A stretch of DNA of 6,191 bases from Pseudomonadota bacterium (GTDB taxonomy: Bacteria > Desulfobacterota > Desulfovibrionia > Desulfovibrionales > Desulfovibrionaceae). The stretch is from positions 1 through 6,191 of the forward strand of contig JAHJKV010000192.1 of NCBI GenBank assembly GCA_018822065.1, written 5' to 3'. Made by a program: the position numbers and the translations under genes. How positions within the stretch are numbered: the stretch's first letter is position 1; each line of letters starts with the position of its first letter. The notes beneath the pieces are model-generated. The model was not told the origin of the DNA. It did not search any database and saw only the letters and a program-made list of their open reading frames with translations. Shown here in pieces: positions 1 through 6,191 of this stretch.

Positions 1-64
1 CAAGGTCACGGAACGGCTTATCGGCAGCGGTGCCGCCCCTGTGCTGCTGGTCAAGAACAACTAG
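1..64 (+). CDS. 3' end of a probable universal stress protein (UspA family), partial
   Basis: Only the last 20 codons and a TAG stop at 62-64 are visible; the reading frame enters at base 2. The tail reads KVTERLIGSGAAPVLLVKNN. UspA-family proteins typically end in a similar way: a Gly/Ser-rich ATP-binding turn, a 'VTERL' helix, then a 'PVLLVK' closing strand. Family members are small cytosolic nucleotide-binding proteins induced by stress or growth arrest. The stop codon overlaps the ribosome binding site of the next gene, so the two are probably cotranscribed. The call rests on a short tail and the rest of the gene lies outside the window, so another alpha/beta protein ending this way cannot be excluded. 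Confidence 0.55.
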   Translation, partial: KVTERLIGSGAAPVLLVKNN

Positions 65-67
65 GAG
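63..67 (+). promoter_or_regulatory. Ribosome binding site of the small membrane protein gene
   Basis: AGGAG lies 6 bases before the ATG at 74 and shares its first two bases with the TAG stop of the upstream gene. The arrangement supports the ATG at 74 as the start and suggests translational coupling with the stress-protein gene. Confidence 0.7.
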
Positions 68-73
68 AAGAAT

Positions 74-379
74 ATGAATCTGGAGAACACCGTGACCGAT
101 ACCTTTGAAAACATGCCCGTGCTGCTGTTCGACGACGAAAAGGGCACGCCAATCCCGACTGCGGATCAGGCCTTCACCGAGCAGGAACTTGTTGTGGGCG
201 AAATATTGACCATCAAGAACGGTAAGACCAAACATCATTTTGTGATCAAGCGGATCAACCCGGAGAACACCACCGAGGTCTTCGTCTCCCCGGCAAAGTC
301 CAACCTCATCCAGGTGCTTATGCTGCTCTCCTGCCTGGCCGTGACCTGGGTCGTGCTCGATTACTTCATTTCCGGCTGA
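74..379 (+). CDS. Small orphan protein with a C-terminal membrane anchor
   Basis: I do not recognise this 101-residue protein. Residues 1-75 are hydrophilic and mixed-charge. A stretch at about 42-73 (VGEILTIKNGKTKHHFVIKR and onward) alternates polar and hydrophobic residues as in a small beta-rich domain. Residues 78-99 form one strongly hydrophobic helix (LIQVLMLLSCLAVTWVVLDY core) ending two residues before the C-terminus. There is no N-terminal signal peptide, so a tail-anchored topology with the soluble part in the cytosol is likely. The start is supported by AGGAG with 6-base spacing. The gene begins 9 bases after the stop of the probable universal stress gene and is followed by a terminator, so the two likely end one transcript. 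A role in stress response is suggested only by this neighbour. Codon use and GC content look normal, so it is probably a real gene. Confidence 0.8.
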   Translation: MNLENTVTDTFENMPVLLFDDEKGTPIPTADQAFTEQELVVGEILTIKNGKTKHHFVIKRINPENTTEVFVSPAKSNLIQVLMLLSCLAVTWVVLDYFISG

Positions 380-397
380 CACCTCGTCCGGAATCGC

Positions 398-444
398 CGA
401 GACGGCCGCCTCTGTGTTGGATGGAGGCGGCCACTCTCGTTTTT
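398..444 (+). terminator. Rho-independent terminator of the + strand stress/membrane protein transcript
   Basis: Bases 404-412 (GGCCGCCTC) pair perfectly with 424-432 (GAGGCGGCC) around an 11-base loop. A lower stem, CGAGA at 398-402 with TCTCG at 435-439, extends it across a small internal loop (one base opposite two). Five Ts at 440-444 follow the stem directly, as in a classical intrinsic terminator read on the + strand. Read on the - strand, the same stem is preceded by As but has no T run after it. It may still slow the convergent transcript but is not a canonical terminator for it. Confidence 0.85.
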
Positions 445-480
445 GATACCTTCGATCCCCACGCTCCCTGCCCTCGGCCT

Positions 481-1662
481 CTATTCCTTGGTGGTGCTGG
501 AAGCTTCCACGCCGCCAGAAAACTCCACGGGGATGTAGACCTCGATGGGCTCCTTGACGCCGATACGCTCGTGCACGGTCAAAAGCTTGGTGATGACCAT
601 GGCCGAAAGCTCCTTGCCCTTGCGCAGGAGCAGCGGACCGGTCTTGGCCTCCACCGACTGCTGGACGATCATGCCCGGCAGCAGTTCGCGAACGCGGACC
701 AACCCCTTTTCATACCGCGCCTCTGAGCCGAGGCAACCTTCAAGATAATACATGATCTCAGGATCATAACGTTCCAGCTTGTTCTCCAGGGAGAGAAACG
801 CCTTGCTCCAGGAACCGGTCCGAGTGTAGGCGAGGTCGAAATCACCAGCCACCTTGAGCAGGCGTCCGCCCAGGGGAATGTCCGCGCCTTCGACACTATT
901 GACGGGAGTCCCTGTGCCGTCGAAATTCTTGTTCTGATAGTGGACCATCTCCGCCACGGCCTCCATGCGGGGGATATGGGAGATCAGATTCCGGCCGATG
1001 GAAGGGTGCATGTCGTAGAGCTGCACCTCTTCGGGGGAGAAGGGTTTGCCCGTGTTGAGCTTCACGATTGCCGATTCGGGCAGGACCATGCAGCCGATCT
1101 GGGAGAGCATGGCCGCGACCTCATATTTCCAGATGTTCTTGATGTCCATCTTCTGGGTCAACATGCGCACGAAGCGGGACACTCTGGTGGCCTTGCCAAA
1201 GGCTTCGGGGTTCACCAGGGACAACGACTCCGAGAGCACCTCGATGCACCCCTTGAGGGTCCGCTCCAGCAGCACCTTCTCGGCGGTTACCAGCTCAAAC
1301 TGCTTGACGCATGTCTTGAGCACATCTGTAATGGCGCCCATCTCGCAAGGCTTGGTCAGGAAGCGGAAGACCCCGCCCGTGTTCACGGAGGCCATGGCGT
1401 TTTCCAGGTCCGCGTAGCCGGTGAGGATCACCCGCACAGTTTCCGGGGCGAGCTTTCGGACCTTGTTCAGAAAGGTGATGCCGTCCATGCCCGGCATCTT
1501 CAAGTCGGAAACAACCACGCAAAAGGCGTCTTCCTCCGCGATCTGCTTCAGCCCTTCTTCCGGACCCAGGGCCACGTGCACCTCGAAATCCTTGGCCAGG
1601 CTGCGCTTGAACATCTTCAGGATCTTGTCATCATCATCCACAAAGAGAATTCGTTTGCTCAC
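481..1662 (-). CDS. Response regulator: receiver plus degenerate HD-GYP-like domain
   Basis: This is a 393-residue soluble protein. Residues 3-120 are a complete CheY-like receiver: acidic pocket D9-D12, phospho-acceptor D53 in SDLKMPGMDG, T81 and K104 before P105. Residues 140-310 align by eye with HD-GYP cyclic-di-GMP phosphodiesterases, including the PFSPEE, MHPSIG (H219), FDG (D248) and DIPLGGRLLKVA segments. Key residues are changed. The HDIGK motif is SQIGC (S187, Q188, C191), GYP is GTP (T252), HHE is HYQ (241-243), and the first His before the xxRV motif is K157. Catalysis is therefore unlikely; a protein-interaction or effector-sensing role is more plausible. Residues 320-378 form a further small conserved-looking module (RELLPGM, then GPLLLRKGKEL). 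The GTG at 1662 is chosen because the receiver fold starts at once and a strong ribosome binding site precedes it. A GTG 30 bases upstream would add an unrelated peptide. It is the last gene of the operon and overlaps its neighbour by 4 bases. Confidence 0.9.
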   Translation of the reverse strand: MSKRILFVDDDDKILKMFKRSLAKDFEVHVALGPEEGLKQIAEEDAFCVVVSDLKMPGMDGITFLNKVRKLAPETVRVILTGYADLENAMASVNTGGVFRFLTKPCEMGAITDVLKTCVKQFELVTAEKVLLERTLKGCIEVLSESLSLVNPEAFGKATRVSRFVRMLTQKMDIKNIWKYEVAAMLSQIGCMVLPESAIVKLNTGKPFSPEEVQLYDMHPSIGRNLISHIPRMEAVAEMVHYQNKNFDGTGTPVNSVEGADIPLGGRLLKVAGDFDLAYTRTGSWSKAFLSLENKLERYDPEIMYYLEGCLGSEARYEKGLVRVRELLPGMIVQQSVEAKTGPLLLRKGKELSAMVITKLLTVHERIGVKEPIEVYIPVEFSGGVEASSTTKE

Positions 1663-2867
1663 TGCTGCTCCCCTCCGAGTTCCTTGCGGCACAGCTTAAG
1701 CCAATCTTCCATTCGCTTGTCCAATCCCTGCTCTTGCATGTACTCCATATCCACCTGCCGCTCAAACGTTTCCACATTCAGCCGCACCAGGCTATGGTCA
1801 AAGAGATTCACCACATACAGGATATCCAGCATCGATCCTGTCTTGTAGGAACAGCGCCTTGGCTGGTGATGGTAGGCCACGGAGTAGACGATCTCTTCGG
1901 AAAACCCCCAAAGGCCAAGCAGATAGGCCCCCAACCGGGCATGATCTGTTCCCAAAACCATAATCTCCGCCTGTCGGGTGCTGATAGATTTCTCCTGCAC
2001 CAGCGCCATCACCTTTTTATATTTGCCGGGCAGGCAGTCGGCCAGAACAAGCTTGCCCAGGTCGTGCAACAGCCCGACCAGAGTGGCGACATCCTCCTCG
2101 CGCGGTCCTAGCCCCTCCATCCGGACCACCTGCCGGACCAACCCGGACACTCTCAGGGAGTGGTCCCAGAGCAGTTTCAGCGAAAAATCGTCCTCGTCCA
2201 TGGAGGTGAACTGCCGGAATATCCCCTCGCACAAAACCAATCCCCGGATGGTGTCCATGCCCAACAGTGTCACCGCCTGTCTCACGCTGCCCACCTGTTG
2301 CTTGAGCCCGAAAAAGGCGGAGTTTACAGCCTTGAGGATGCTGGCGCTCATGGCCGGATCGCGACCAATGATTCCGGCGATGTCTTCAAGGGACTTGCTT
2401 TCATCGTCCATGGCCCTGGTCAGTTCCAGGTACACTGCGGGCAACAGCGGCAGCGAGTCGATCTCGTTGACCAAAGAGCGCAGGTCGTTGTCCGTGAAAA
2501 AGTCCCTGAACCGGTAGGTGCGCTCGATGATGGTCAGCATATTCTCAACCGTGCAGGGCTTGGCGATGAACTGGTGGGCGGATTTGATGGTCCAGGCGGC
2601 CTCGTGCTCGCCCATGTGTCCTGAGAGCACGATGCGCACCGAGTTCGGATGAAGCTTTTGCACCAGGGTCAGAAACTCGACCCCGTCCATGCCGGGCATG
2701 CGGATGTCTGAGACCACCACATCCACATCCGTGGTTTGCAGCAGATCAAGCCCCTCCTGACCGCTGAGGCAAAAATGGCACTGCCAGTCCCCCCGGTCCA
2801 CCTTGAGCAACCGCCGTAGCCCGCTCAAAAGCTGCTTGTCATCATCCACGAACAATATTCGCAACAT
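1659..2867 (-). CDS. Response regulator: receiver plus HDOD domain
   Basis: This is a 402-residue soluble protein. Residues 2-118 are an intact receiver with acidic pocket D8-D10, phospho-acceptor D54 (SDIRMPGMDG), S82 and K103-P104. Residues 130-335 are an HDOD domain, shown by the sequence IDSLPLLP, then GRDPAMSASILKAVNSAFFG and AVTLLGMDTIRGLVL. The HD-superfamily ligand positions are all present: H236, H268-D269 in LLHDLGK, H309 in TDHARLGAYLLGLWG and H333-H334 in YHHQP. HDOD domains usually act as protein-interaction or signalling modules, and enzymatic activity has rarely been shown. Residues 340-402 are a helical tail I cannot assign. ATG at 2867 starts the receiver fold directly. The gene follows the kinase by 5 bases and overlaps the next regulator by 4, so it is a likely phosphotransfer partner of that kinase. 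There is no DNA-binding domain, so output is probably not direct transcription control. Confidence 0.95.
   Translation of the reverse strand: MLRILFVDDDKQLLSGLRRLLKVDRGDWQCHFCLSGQEGLDLLQTTDVDVVVSDIRMPGMDGVEFLTLVQKLHPNSVRIVLSGHMGEHEAAWTIKSAHQFIAKPCTVENMLTIIERTYRFRDFFTDNDLRSLVNEIDSLPLLPAVYLELTRAMDDESKSLEDIAGIIGRDPAMSASILKAVNSAFFGLKQQVGSVRQAVTLLGMDTIRGLVLCEGIFRQFTSMDEDDFSLKLLWDHSLRVSGLVRQVVRMEGLGPREEDVATLVGLLHDLGKLVLADCLPGKYKKVMALVQEKSISTRQAEIMVLGTDHARLGAYLLGLWGFSEEIVYSVAYHHQPRRCSYKTGSMLDILYVVNLFDHSLVRLNVETFERQVDMEYMQEQGLDKRMEDWLKLCRKELGGEQQ
1668..1676 (-). promoter_or_regulatory. Ribosome binding site deciding the GTG start of the HD-GYP-like regulator
   Basis: Read on the - strand this is GGAGGGGAG, ending 5 bases before the GTG at 1662-1660. 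It lies inside the last codons of the HDOD gene. The GTG overlaps that gene's TGA stop (1661-1659) as GTGA, a typical translational-coupling junction. This argues for the GTG at 1662 over the in-frame GTG at 1692. Confidence 0.75.
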
Positions 2868-2872
2868 GTTCC

Positions 2873-5800
2873 TTATTCCTTGCCCGGCTCGACGTGATAC
2901 ACGGGGAGTCTGATGATGAACGTCGTGCCCGTGCCCAGTTCGGTTTCAAAAGCAATGGTTCCGCTGAATCTATCCAGAATGGAGTGGGTGATGGCCAGGC
3001 CCTGGCCCGTGCCCTTGCCCACCTCCTTGGTGGTGAAAAAGGGGTCGAATATCTTGGTCTGGTGTTCCTCCGGGATGCCTCCGCCCGTATCCCTGATGCG
3101 CACCTCGACATAGTCGCGGTCCTGCCGGGAGGTGATGGTTATTTTCCCCCTCTCCTCGGTTCCCTCGACCTTCTCGGCGATGGCCTGAGCCGCATTGACA
3201 ACCACATTCAGGATCACCTGGTTGCAATCGCCGGGCGAACTCTTGATCGGAGATAGATTCTCGGCCAGATCCAGCTCCATCTCCGCCACATACTTCCACT
3301 CATTCCGGGATATGGTCACGGTGTTATGAATGGCGCCGTTGATGTCCACAGGCTTGAGCTCGCCGCTGTCCGGGTGGGAAAATCTGCGCATGCCCAGAAC
3401 GATCTCGGACACTCGCGTGATGCCCTCCTGACAGTCCTCGATGGCTACGGGCACCTCTTCCAGGGTCTCCTTGAGCCGCTCACCAGCCTCGCATATCTTC
3501 GGTGGACAGCTCTCGATCTCGGCCCGAATCTCCTCGAACGCACCCTTGAGAAAGCTGATGTTGCTGCTCAGATACTGCACCGGGGTATTGATCTCGTGGG
3601 CGATGCCTGCGGCCAGGGAGCCGATGGCCTCCAACTTCTGCCCCAGGTTCATCTGCCGCTCCATCGCCTTGCGATCGGTGATGTCGAAGACGATGAACAC
3701 ATAGCGGGAAACACCCTTGATATCCACCTGGACCGTTGTCCTGGAAACGGGCACCCGCGTGCCGTTTGGCCGGATGAGCACGAACTCCTGTTCCTCGCCC
3801 AGAGAGGCATGCCCCAGGCCCAGGGTACAGTTCCCGTCTGCATCCCGCCAGCACAATTCATTGATATTGTCCCCAAGCAGCAAATTGCTTCCATGACCGA
3901 GCAAGGTCCGGGCCCTGTCGTTCATGCTCTCCAGGGTCTGGTTCGCTTGATCAATCACAAAGATGGCGGCACCGATGCTTCTGAGCAAGAGACGCTGGAA
4001 ATCCTCGCTCTCCCGCAGTCCCTGGTCCGCCAGCTTGCGCTCGGTGATGTCCCAGAAATGCACCACCACGTTCTTGAGCGTTCCATCGGCCTCATTCTCC
4101 CGGAAAGCGTCCACCTGCACCCAGACCAACCCCCTGTCGCCGGGATGCAACACCCCAAGTTCCTGGCCGATAATGGCTTCCTCGCCCGAGAGGATGCGCA
4201 TCACCGGGTATTGCTCCACAGGCACAACCTTTCCGTCCAGGTCGATAAAGTTCCAGAGCGGTGTGTCGAGAGGCTTCTCATTCATATCTTGCGATTTTAC
4301 GCCAAGGAGCACACAGGCCATAGTATTGAACAGGGCCAGACTGGCATCTGGGTTGAACACCAGCACCCCGGCCGGAAGGTTTTCGATGAGGGCTTGGAAA
4401 CGTTCCGCGTTCTCACGTATTGTCTCCTGGGCCGCCTTGCGGTCAGTGATGTCGCGGACCATGGCCATCAGGTGCGGTTTTCCCTTGTATCTGATGGAGG
4501 AACCGGTCACCTCGGTATTGAAATAGGTCCCATCCTTGCGCCGGTCGCGTGTTTCTCCGCGGAAGAAGCGACGCTCCTTGGACTGCTGCTGGAAGTCCTT
4601 GAACACATCCATGCTGTCGGGGTGGATGAACTGGGAGACGTTCATGCCGACAAACTCTTCCCGGCTGTAGCCATAGACCTCGCAGGCTGCCAGGTTCACC
4701 TCCTGGATGAACCCCTCCATGTTGGCGATTATCAGGCAGTCCGCCGTGGTATCGAAAATACGGCGATAACGCTCTTCGCTGTCCTGAAGGGCCAGAATCG
4801 CCTCCCGACGCTTGGTGATGTCCTCTTTGAGCGCGATATAATGGCTTGCCTCGCCATCCTCGTCCCTGACCGGGCTGATGGACACCGATTCCCAGTATTC
4901 CTCTCCGTCCTTGTTCACATTGCTCAGTTCGCCGGTCCACTCCTTGCCCGAACTGATGGTTGCCCAGAGTTCCTTGTAAATCTCCGGTCCCTGTTCGCCC
5001 GACTTGAGGATGCTGGAGCGCTGTCCCAGGACTTCCTGCCTGGAATAGCCGGTCACTTCGCAGAACCTGCGGTTCACATATTCGATGTTTCCATTCCTGT
5101 CGGTGATCATCACCGAGACCGGGCTCTCGCCCACGGCCTGGCTGAGCAGCCGGAGTTCGTCCAGAAGCGCCTTCTGCCCGCTCATGTCCACAACGGAAAA
5201 GATATACGTCAGGCGACCCTCATGGGTGGTCATCACGCCAGAAATCGCCCCCCAGAAATGCCTGCCCTTGGCTGTTTTCAGTTCCCGCTCGAAGCCGCTC
5301 ACCTCCCCCGTGGCAGCCAGCTGCTTCCTGAGCTCAGCCCGATCTTCGGGATGCACATAAAAATCGTGTGCCCGTCGGCCCAAGGCACTCTTTTTGCCAA
5401 TCTCCAGGAGATCGGCCATCCGCTGGTTGAGATACACGATCGTGCTGCTCTCGGCATCGGTGACAGCCAAGGGCAAAGGCGCGGTCTCCAGGATACGGTT
5501 CACCCGCTGCTCGCTCTCGCGCACCTCCCAATAGGCCTGACGCAAGGCGGTAACATCCGTCATGGTCATCACACATCCACCATGACGGCCGGAAACATCC
5601 ACCAGCCGGCTGAGGATGATGTCGTAATAAGCCTTGCCCGATGGATTTCCCAAGGTATAGGCCAGTGCGACCTGCTGCGAATCGCCAGCCAAAAACGACC
5701 TGGCCATCTCCCTCGCCCAGGGGGCTTCATCCATAATCGTCTCGTAACACGCTTCATTGACTCCCTGCTCCGGGGCAATGCCGTAATAGCTGCCTTCAGC

Positions 5801-6191
5801 CAACGCCGAGGGGAACACCAGGCTCACGAAGGCGGAGTTGGCAAACGTGCATTTCAACTGCTCGTCCAGACAGACGAACGGCTGTTCCGTGCTTTCAAGA
5901 AGCGTGAGGAAAAAGTTTTTTTCGTTGGTGACCCTGCGCCCATACTCCTGAAGCTCTTCCGTAAGGGACTCGTCGGATATATCAACCCAGGCCTTGGAAA
6001 AGGCGATCTCAACACGATCAAAACAGCGACGCAGGAAGGCATGGTGTGCGCTGGTCGTCTCTTCGGGCAGGCAGAGATGGTCGATCAGGTCGTGGTAGGC
6101 TTGGCGATAGTGCTTGAAAAGCCCCATGAACATCGGATAGGTGACTCCCCGCTGGCGATGCCGTCGGGCTTCAAGCACACCAAAGGCGGCA
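2873..6191 (-). CDS. Multi-PAS sensor histidine kinase, soluble, 5' end outside the window
   Basis: About 1105 residues are visible; numbering here starts at the GTG codon at 6178. Residues 1-85 are a helical N-terminal region (RHRQRG, MFMGLFKHYRQAYHDL). Six PAS domains follow at about 89-213, 223-337, 343-460, 468-583, 592-717 and 726-839; the last four end in DIT(D/E/K)R-type linkers. The kinase core has the H-box AHEINTP with phospho-acceptor H861. Its ATPase domain has N-box N991/N995, G1 DTGGGIP (1030-1036), F-box FDPFFTT (1044-1050), G2 GKGTGQGL (1054-1061) and G3 GTGT. All catalytic motifs are intact. No membrane segment is visible, so it probably senses cytosolic signals. It has no receiver domain, so phosphate likely goes to the two receivers encoded directly downstream. 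The frame is open to the window edge. The GTG at 6178 has no ribosome binding site, so the true start lies beyond the window. Confidence 0.95.
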   Translation of the reverse strand, partial: AAFGVLEARRHRQRGVTYPMFMGLFKHYRQAYHDLIDHLCLPEETTSAHHAFLRRCFDRVEIAFSKAWVDISDESLTEELQEYGRRVTNEKNFFLTLLESTEQPFVCLDEQLKCTFANSAFVSLVFPSALAEGSYYGIAPEQGVNEACYETIMDEAPWAREMARSFLAGDSQQVALAYTLGNPSGKAYYDIILSRLVDVSGRHGGCVMTMTDVTALRQAYWEVRESEQRVNRILETAPLPLAVTDAESSTIVYLNQRMADLLEIGKKSALGRRAHDFYVHPEDRAELRKQLAATGEVSGFERELKTAKGRHFWGAISGVMTTHEGRLTYIFSVVDMSGQKALLDELRLLSQAVGESPVSVMITDRNGNIEYVNRRFCEVTGYSRQEVLGQRSSILKSGEQGPEIYKELWATISSGKEWTGELSNVNKDGEEYWESVSISPVRDEDGEASHYIALKEDITKRREAILALQDSEERYRRIFDTTADCLIIANMEGFIQEVNLAACEVYGYSREEFVGMNVSQFIHPDSMDVFKDFQQQSKERRFFRGETRDRRKDGTYFNTEVTGSSIRYKGKPHLMAMVRDITDRKAAQETIRENAERFQALIENLPAGVLVFNPDASLALFNTMACVLLGVKSQDMNEKPLDTPLWNFIDLDGKVVPVEQYPVMRILSGEEAIIGQELGVLHPGDRGLVWVQVDAFRENEADGTLKNVVVHFWDITERKLADQGLRESEDFQRLLLRSIGAAIFVIDQANQTLESMNDRARTLLGHGSNLLLGDNINELCWRDADGNCTLGLGHASLGEEQEFVLIRPNGTRVPVSRTTVQVDIKGVSRYVFIVFDITDRKAMERQMNLGQKLEAIGSLAAGIAHEINTPVQYLSSNISFLKGAFEEIRAEIESCPPKICEAGERLKETLEEVPVAIEDCQEGITRVSEIVLGMRRFSHPDSGELKPVDINGAIHNTVTISRNEWKYVAEMELDLAENLSPIKSSPGDCNQVILNVVVNAAQAIAEKVEGTEERGKITITSRQDRDYVEVRIRDTGGGIPEEHQTKIFDPFFTTKEVGKGTGQGLAITHSILDRFSGTIAFETELGTGTTFIIRLPVYHVEPGKE
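2877..2881 (-). promoter_or_regulatory. Probable ribosome binding site of the HDOD regulator
   Basis: AAGGA on the - strand lies 9 bases before the ATG at 2867, within the final codons of the kinase gene (its TAA is at 2875-2873). A second AAGG overlapping the TAA is only 3 bases from the ATG and is probably too close to be the main site. Confidence 0.5.
3668..4453 (-). repeat. Three near-identical 18-base copies encoding the PAS-end DIT(D/E)RK linker
   Basis: Copies at 3668-3685, 4034-4051 and 4436-4453 read on the + strand as cttgcgNtcNgtgatgtc, differing only at the two N positions. Each encodes DITDRK or DITERK at the end of PAS 6, 5 and 4. A more diverged copy encoding DITKRR is at 4805-4822 after PAS 3. 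Copies lie 366 and 402 bases apart, one PAS unit each. They are coding repeats from PAS-domain amplification or selection on the linker, not a mobile or regulatory repeat. Confidence 0.8.

Noticed and set aside
421..726. A + strand open frame starting inside the terminator hairpin
   Set aside because: Its start lies in the terminator loop, it has no ribosome binding site, and it is antisense to the C-terminal coding part of the HD-GYP-like regulator.
1663..1692. Upstream GTG at 1692 as start of the HD-GYP-like regulator
   Set aside because: It adds a ten-residue peptide with no receiver similarity. The GTG at 1662 has a strong ribosome binding site and begins the receiver fold exactly, as in the neighbouring regulator.
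940..1848. A 302-codon open frame on the + strand, antisense to both regulator genes
   Set aside because: It is His/Leu/Gly-rich with no recognisable domain, crosses the junction of two clear genes on the other strand, and is explained by GC-rich codon use in the real genes.
2160..2624. A 154-codon + strand open frame opposite the HDOD regulator
   Set aside because: It is entirely antisense to a well-supported gene, with no ribosome binding site or domain signature.
1480..2700. Similar DNA around 1480-1500 and 2684-2700 as a possible direct repeat
   Set aside because: Both stretches encode the conserved MPGMDG segment of a receiver domain, so the similarity reflects protein homology rather than a repeat element.
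6176..6178. GTG at 6178 as the real start of the kinase
   Set aside because: No ribosome binding site precedes it, the frame stays open to the window edge, and the protein looks cut in the middle of a helical region.

Overview
The window looks like a chromosomal segment of a moderately GC-rich Gram-negative bacterium. The very long multi-PAS histidine kinase followed by stand-alone receiver proteins with HD-type output domains resembles what sulfate-reducing Desulfovibrio-like bacteria carry. That assignment is an inference from protein style, not from a marker gene.

Layout: on the + strand, positions 1-379 hold the 3' end of a probable universal stress protein gene, then a 101-residue orphan protein with one C-terminal membrane segment. 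A 101-base gap (380-480) separates these from a convergent operon and holds a strong hairpin followed by a T run. From the right edge down to 481, the - strand carries three tightly packed signalling genes. They are a soluble sensor histidine kinase with six PAS domains (cut off at its 5' end by the window edge), a receiver-HDOD response regulator, and a receiver plus degenerate HD-GYP response regulator. The kinase and HDOD genes are 5 bases apart. The HDOD and HD-GYP genes overlap by 4 bases in a GTGA junction.

How the genes probably work together: the kinase integrates several cytosolic signals through its PAS array and autophosphorylates a conserved histidine. It has no receiver of its own and could pass phosphate to Asp54 of the HDOD protein and Asp53 of the HD-GYP-like protein. 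Neither regulator has a DNA-binding domain, so output is probably protein-protein interaction or nucleotide-related signalling rather than direct transcription control. The HDOD protein keeps all HD-type metal-ligand positions. The HD-GYP-like protein has lost its HD pair and the GYP motif and is probably not a cyclic-di-GMP phosphodiesterase.

I found no RNA genes, mobile elements, CRISPR arrays or origins. The window is a fairly ordinary signalling locus. The most interesting points are the degenerate HD-GYP output paired with an intact HDOD output, and the orphan tail-anchored protein next to the stress-protein gene.
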